A stretch of DNA of 33,932 bases from a virus, in IMG/VR virus record IMGVR_UViG_3300001533_001962, positions 1 to 33,932 of that record, one strand, 5' to 3'. How positions within the stretch are numbered: the first letter of the stretch is position 1; the number at the start of each line of letters is the position of its first letter. The position numbers and the translations under genes were made by a program. A model generated the notes under the pieces. It saw only the letters and a program-made list of their open reading frames with translations, did not search any database and was not told the DNA's origin. This document shows positions 31,062-33,932 of this stretch, piece by piece.

Positions 31062-31463
31062 CTACTTTTTACTTTTCTTTTTGAAAGCATCATACAACAA
31101 AACGCCAGCCATACGGAATGTTTCAAGAAAAATAGACACTTCAACATCATCATCAATTAAAGGTAAATCTATTTTTTCGTTAGCCACTTTAGCAGCAAAA
31201 GCCATTACTTCATCAACTTCTTCTTGAGTAACAACTTTGTCTTCTAAAGCCCTTGTAACCATAGTAATTAATTTTTCACAATACGTTTGCCACGGCTCAG
31301 GGATACGGTCCCCCACCTTATTATCCAATCCATCAAGGAGGTTTGGAACAACAAGATTTACCAATGGTTTTACTATTGCTGGCACGGGTATTTCCTTCGA
31401 TGCCACTTTCCATAAGATTTTTACCTCTTCTTTAGTAAACAATCCTTCTTTTTTACCTAACAT
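31062..31463 (-). CDS. Hypothetical protein, 133 aa, in the lysis cassette
   Basis: MLGKKEGLFTKEEVKILWKVASKEIPVPAIVKPLVNLVVPNLLDGLDNKVG..., mostly helical with a hydrophobic middle and a basic end (YDAFKKKSKK). There is a clear AAGGAG Shine-Dalgarno about 8 nt before the ATG, unlike most + strand genes. Last gene before the terminator. Possibly membrane-associated, no assigned role. Confidence 0.7.
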   Translation of the reverse strand: MLGKKEGLFTKEEVKILWKVASKEIPVPAIVKPLVNLVVPNLLDGLDNKVGDRIPEPWQTYCEKLITMVTRALEDKVVTQEEVDEVMAFAAKVANEKIDLPLIDDDVEVSIFLETFRMAGVLLYDAFKKKSKK

Positions 31464-31465
31464 AA

Positions 31466-31768
31466 TTATTCTCCTTCCTTTTTTTGATTAAAAATATCAG
31501 TAAACCATTTAACAATAGCATCTTTATTCTTTTTACTAAAAATATTTGTTAGCCATTGTATAATTTCATCTTTGTTTCTCCAAACCCAATCAGCACCACC
31601 TGTAAGTATAATTAAATCAATAGAATACTTAACAACTTCTTCACTTGATTCATTTAAAGCATTTGGGAATATAGATTTGAATAATTGAAAAACCAAGTAA
31701 AGAATAGCACCAGATTTAGTTTTATATCCAGCGGTTTTATCCCATGCTTCTTTTACTTTATTACTCAT
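31466..31768 (-). CDS. Small membrane-associated protein, holin-like
   Basis: 100 residues. WDKTAGYKTKSGAILYLVFQLFKSIF and VVKYSIDLIILTGGADWVW are two moderately hydrophobic segments, followed by an amphipathic, Lys-rich end. The GYKTKSGAI start resembles small proteins next to phage lysis genes. It may be a second holin, antiholin or lysis accessory; that is inferred from position. It overlaps the amidase gene by eight bases. Confidence 0.65.
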   Translation of the reverse strand: MSNKVKEAWDKTAGYKTKSGAILYLVFQLFKSIFPNALNESSEEVVKYSIDLIILTGGADWVWRNKDEIIQWLTNIFSKKNKDAIVKWFTDIFNQKKEGE

Positions 31769-32183
31769 CTTTGTCTTCTTTTATTAGTTCATGAACATCA
31801 AAACAAGGGCAATCTTTATTAGCATAATCACGATGACCAGATACCTTTTTAATATCTGGAAAGAACTCTTTAAGAAAATAAATTGTTTGTTTTAATTCCT
31901 TAAACTGTTTTGTTGTAAAATTGTTATCAGGCTTATTATCATAACTCATTCCACCTATCATACATATACCTATTGTGTTACGATTATGTCCTTTACAATG
32001 AGCTCCAATTCTTTCTATTCGCCTACCTCTTTCATAACTACCATCTCTACGAATAATAAAATGATAGCCAATGTCAGCAAATCCTTTTTCATTAACGTGA
32101 ATGTTACGAATCCAATCAGCACCAACATCCATATTTGGCTTGGTGTAACTGCAATGTACTATAATTTCATTTATTGTTCTCAT
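31761..32183 (-). CDS. N-acetylmuramoyl-L-alanine amidase (endolysin)
   Basis: 140 residues, amidase_2/T7-lysozyme type. Zinc ligands H10 (IIVHCSYT), H117 (SGHRDY) and C125, and catalytic-type Y40 (GYHFII) and K123 (NKDCP) are all in the expected order and spacing. It cuts the amide bond between muramic acid and the peptide stem. There is no signal peptide, so release depends on the holin encoded just upstream. Start supported by AGGAG before the ATG. Confidence 0.92.
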   Translation of the reverse strand: MRTINEIIVHCSYTKPNMDVGADWIRNIHVNEKGFADIGYHFIIRRDGSYERGRRIERIGAHCKGHNRNTIGICMIGGMSYDNKPDNNFTTKQFKELKQTIYFLKEFFPDIKKVSGHRDYANKDCPCFDVHELIKEDKDE

Positions 32184-32186
32184 TTT

Positions 32187-32612
32187 TTAATCTCCTTTCT
32201 TTGAAGAACCATTCCTGAATTTTTTAAGGTAACTCGACAAAAAATCGGTTCCTGTTATTATTGAAATATTCAAGTACGTACTTGATAATTCCTGAAAACC
32301 TATAATAGCAGCTAAACCTTTCGTAAAGTAGTGAGAATTAATTCCAATTATATACGTTTCATAAATAAACGTTGCAATCAATACTATCATATAAAGTATT
32401 ATTTTTGCATAAAGTTTACTAAAAACCTTCCATTTGAATTGTCTCAATGAACATGCTTTCCATACACCAGTAATTTGGTCTATGGTTATTAGAACTAATA
32501 CAGATAGCAATATTGTATTCACTTCTTCAAAAATTAAATAAATAAATACAAACCCTTTTGTAACATTTTCAATAATGTTATTACACTTTTCATATATTAC
32601 CCTTATTAACAT
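32187..32612 (-). CDS. Holin, phage_holin_4 type
   Basis: 141 residues with about three hydrophobic segments (FVFIYLIFEEVNTILLSVLVLITIDQITGVWKA, IILYMIVLIATFIYETYIIG, GLAAIIGFQELSSTYLNIS). The DQITGVWKACSLRQFKWKVFSKL stretch is the conserved D-xx-TG-xxKA signature of this holin group, and the end is charged. It makes the membrane holes that release the amidase encoded four bases downstream. The ATG overlaps the end of the glycosyltransferase-like frame. Confidence 0.87.
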   Translation of the reverse strand: MLIRVIYEKCNNIIENVTKGFVFIYLIFEEVNTILLSVLVLITIDQITGVWKACSLRQFKWKVFSKLYAKIILYMIVLIATFIYETYIIGINSHYFTKGLAAIIGFQELSSTYLNISIITGTDFLSSYLKKFRNGSSKKGD

Positions 32613-33035
32613 TTTTTTAAAGTATTAATTAACTTATGAATTATATCCCTCATTTTCTTTATTTTTCTTACATTTAATATTTCAAAATCAAAAATGAATT
32701 CACCATTGTCAAATTGAACAAACCCTGTTTTTTCATCCTGAAAGGCTTCACCAACCTTTTCCAAACAGTCAGGTGTTAGTATATCGTCGTGGTCAGCTTC
32801 AACAATAGCATCGCCTGTTGTTGAAGCTGCACGCCTCTTTTTTAAGTGCCCCTACCTTTGTAGTATTCGTTTTCGATTTGTGAATTTTCACACGTGTATC
32901 TTTCGATGTGTATTTTGCACCATTATTGAGCAAAATTATCCACTCCCAATCCTGAAAGGTGTTTGCCTTAATTGATTCTTCCAACTCTTCCAGGTATCTT
33001 GTGTTGTGTGTAGGTGTAATAATACTTAGTTTCAT
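32606..33035 (-). pseudogene. Frameshifted, truncated family 2 glycosyltransferase
   Basis: Frame one (33035-32799) encodes MKLSIITPTHNTRYLEELEESIKANTFQDWEWIILLNNGA...NTTKVGALKK and then stops. A second frame continues RRAASTTGDAIVEADHDDILTPDCLEKVGEAF and ends at 32606. Joined, this is a GT-A fold start with the DHDD metal-binding region, typical of GT2 enzymes. One surplus base in the run of six T at 32838-32843 (A on the coding strand) explains the shift. Even joined it has only about 142 aa, about half a usual GT2, so it is probably a remnant. Confidence 0.75.
32794..32829 (-). repeat. 10-bp inverted repeat beside the glycosyltransferase frameshift
   Basis: CAGCTTCAAC (32794-32803) and GTTGAAGCTG (32820-32829) pair fully around a 16-nt loop. 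In the - strand transcript this hairpin follows the A run of the frameshift by eight bases. It could be chance, or a site that favours slippage. Confidence 0.6.
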
Positions 33036-33047
33036 AATTATAATTTT

Positions 33048-33932
33048 TTACGGATTAATTTTTAAATAAATTCTCGGATTTAATGGATCGGACGCACTAA
33101 CGTTGTTTTCTAAAACAAATGTATATATCATTTCAGATGTAGTATAACTATCGGCATAAGCATTGTATGGATTTAATGTGTATTGAGTAGTATAAGAATA
33201 ATAAGCCATCCATGGATTTTCATCGATTCTTATTGTTCCCTGTGCAAAATCACCATTTCCTGCAACAACCCCAAGTCCCGTTTGTCCCGGTGTAAACGAT
33301 TCTTCAAAAACATTAAATCCTAATATAATATTGGCAATATCTTGATCACAATACCTGGTCTCATATCCTGAATTTATAGTGCCCGACGGAAGTATTGTAG
33401 GTGTAGATAATGTGAAAAAATCAAGATATTGATTTATGCCCCATTTTGTAAACAATATCAGGGTATATCCATCTTCTGTAAAATCCATTCCGTCGAAAAA
33501 GTAAGGATAGAGGCCATCATTATAAGGAATAAGGTCGGTTTCATAATAGGAATCTGCACTTGTAACATTCCAGTTTGTAGCCAATGTCCATGTTCTTATT
33601 TTTCCAAAATGATTTTTAGAAGGTAAATGTATATCTTCCAGAAGCATAAACCTGTCTCCTGATTTTGAAAAACGTAAAGACTTAAAAGTAAGAAAACTAG
33701 TAGAGGCTCCTATATTCCTTTCTCCCACATAAACCGCTGTACTTGCATCATATCCATCTATACTGAATTGGACCAATTGATAGATATAGGTTGAGTATCT
33801 TACCTGAAGAAGTACATACAAATTACCTCCACCTTCTGGTACACAAATCAACAATCCTACTGCTCTGTATCCATCGTAATCATCAAAAGGCAGCGTATAT
33901 GAACCTGTTTGCGGATTGCCTTGCGGTCCATA
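33048..33932 (-). CDS. Tail-fibre or receptor-binding-like protein, 5' end outside the window
   Basis: The frame is open from the window edge (33932) to the stop at 33048, about 294 residues; the first in-frame start codon seen (TTG 33854) is unlikely to be the true start because coding-like sequence continues upstream (YGPQGNPQTGSYTLPFDDYDGY). The protein is beta-rich, with repeats of the form LRFSKSGDRFMLLEDIH and MDFTEDGYTLILFTK that look like beta-propeller blades. Base composition is less AT-rich than the replication genes. A structural surface protein of the virion is likely; receptor binding is inference. Confidence 0.6.
   Translation of the reverse strand, partial: YGPQGNPQTGSYTLPFDDYDGYRAVGLLICVPEGGGNLYVLLQVRYSTYIYQLVQFSIDGYDASTAVYVGERNIGASTSFLTFKSLRFSKSGDRFMLLEDIHLPSKNHFGKIRTWTLATNWNVTSADSYYETDLIPYNDGLYPYFFDGMDFTEDGYTLILFTKWGINQYLDFFTLSTPTILPSGTINSGYETRYCDQDIANIILGFNVFEESFTPGQTGLGVVAGNGDFAQGTIRIDENPWMAYYSYTTQYTLNPYNAYADSYTTSEMIYTFVLENNVSASDPLNPRIYLKINP

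Noticed and set aside
31237-31491. + strand ORFs at 31033-31227, 31237-31491 and 31986-32204
   Set aside because: They lie opposite the lysis genes, which have Shine-Dalgarno sites and catalytic residues on the - strand.
32794-32843. Programmed -1 frameshift in the glycosyltransferase
   Set aside because: The shift required is +1 (or -2), so the usual -1 slippery mechanism does not fit.

Overview
This window looks like about 34 kb of a tailed-phage genome (or a prophage) from a Bacteroidota host. The evidence is the dense, AT-rich array of short overlapping genes (ATGA-type junctions), a complete phage-style replication and recombination gene set, a holin/amidase lysis cassette, and promoters of the Bacteroidota form (TTTG, 19-20 nt, TAnnTTTG-like). 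No 16S, tRNA, integrase, transposase or CRISPR array was seen. Host assignment is inference from promoter form and general resemblance.

Layout. About 1-31020 reads on the + strand. 10-5309 holds small unknown genes, an SNF2-type helicase and a minimal CHC2/TOPRIM primase. 5310-5582 is the longest gap (273 nt); it holds a 44-nt perfect palindrome, a promoter and hairpins. 5583-8661 is the replication-start block: a winged-helix replisome organiser whose own coding sequence carries iteron-like repeats plus an AT-rich tract (candidate origin), a DnaC-like loader and a DnaB-like helicase. 9583-15679 holds an acidic protein, a beta-type sliding clamp, an SplB-like radical SAM protein, a UDG/3'-5' exonuclease fusion and a family A polymerase domain. 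16286-18836 holds a DnaX-like clamp loader and small genes. 18839-23190 is the recombination block: gp32-like SSB, ribbon-helix-helix protein, RecA/UvsX, DUF932-like protein and RuvC-like resolvase. 25238-29639 holds an Mre11-like nuclease between two genes that look like the N- and C-terminal halves of one Rad50/SbcC ATPase. An exported protein and a NUMOD-like protein end the + strand block.

From about 31033 to the end the genes are on the - strand: a partial tail-fibre-like gene, a frameshifted glycosyltransferase remnant, holin, amidase, a small membrane protein and an unknown gene, closed by a strong terminator that faces the end of the + strand block.

Together the genes could supply a nearly self-sufficient replisome (organiser, loader, helicase, primase, clamp, clamp loader, polymerase, SSB) and recombination-dependent replication and repair (RecA, RuvC, Mre11/Rad50, SNF2 helicase, UDG, photolyase-like enzyme). 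Three reading frames (10-349, 4012-4250, 32606-33035) appear broken by single-base shifts at or near homopolymers; these may be decay, sequence error or, at 4062-4068, programmed frameshifting.
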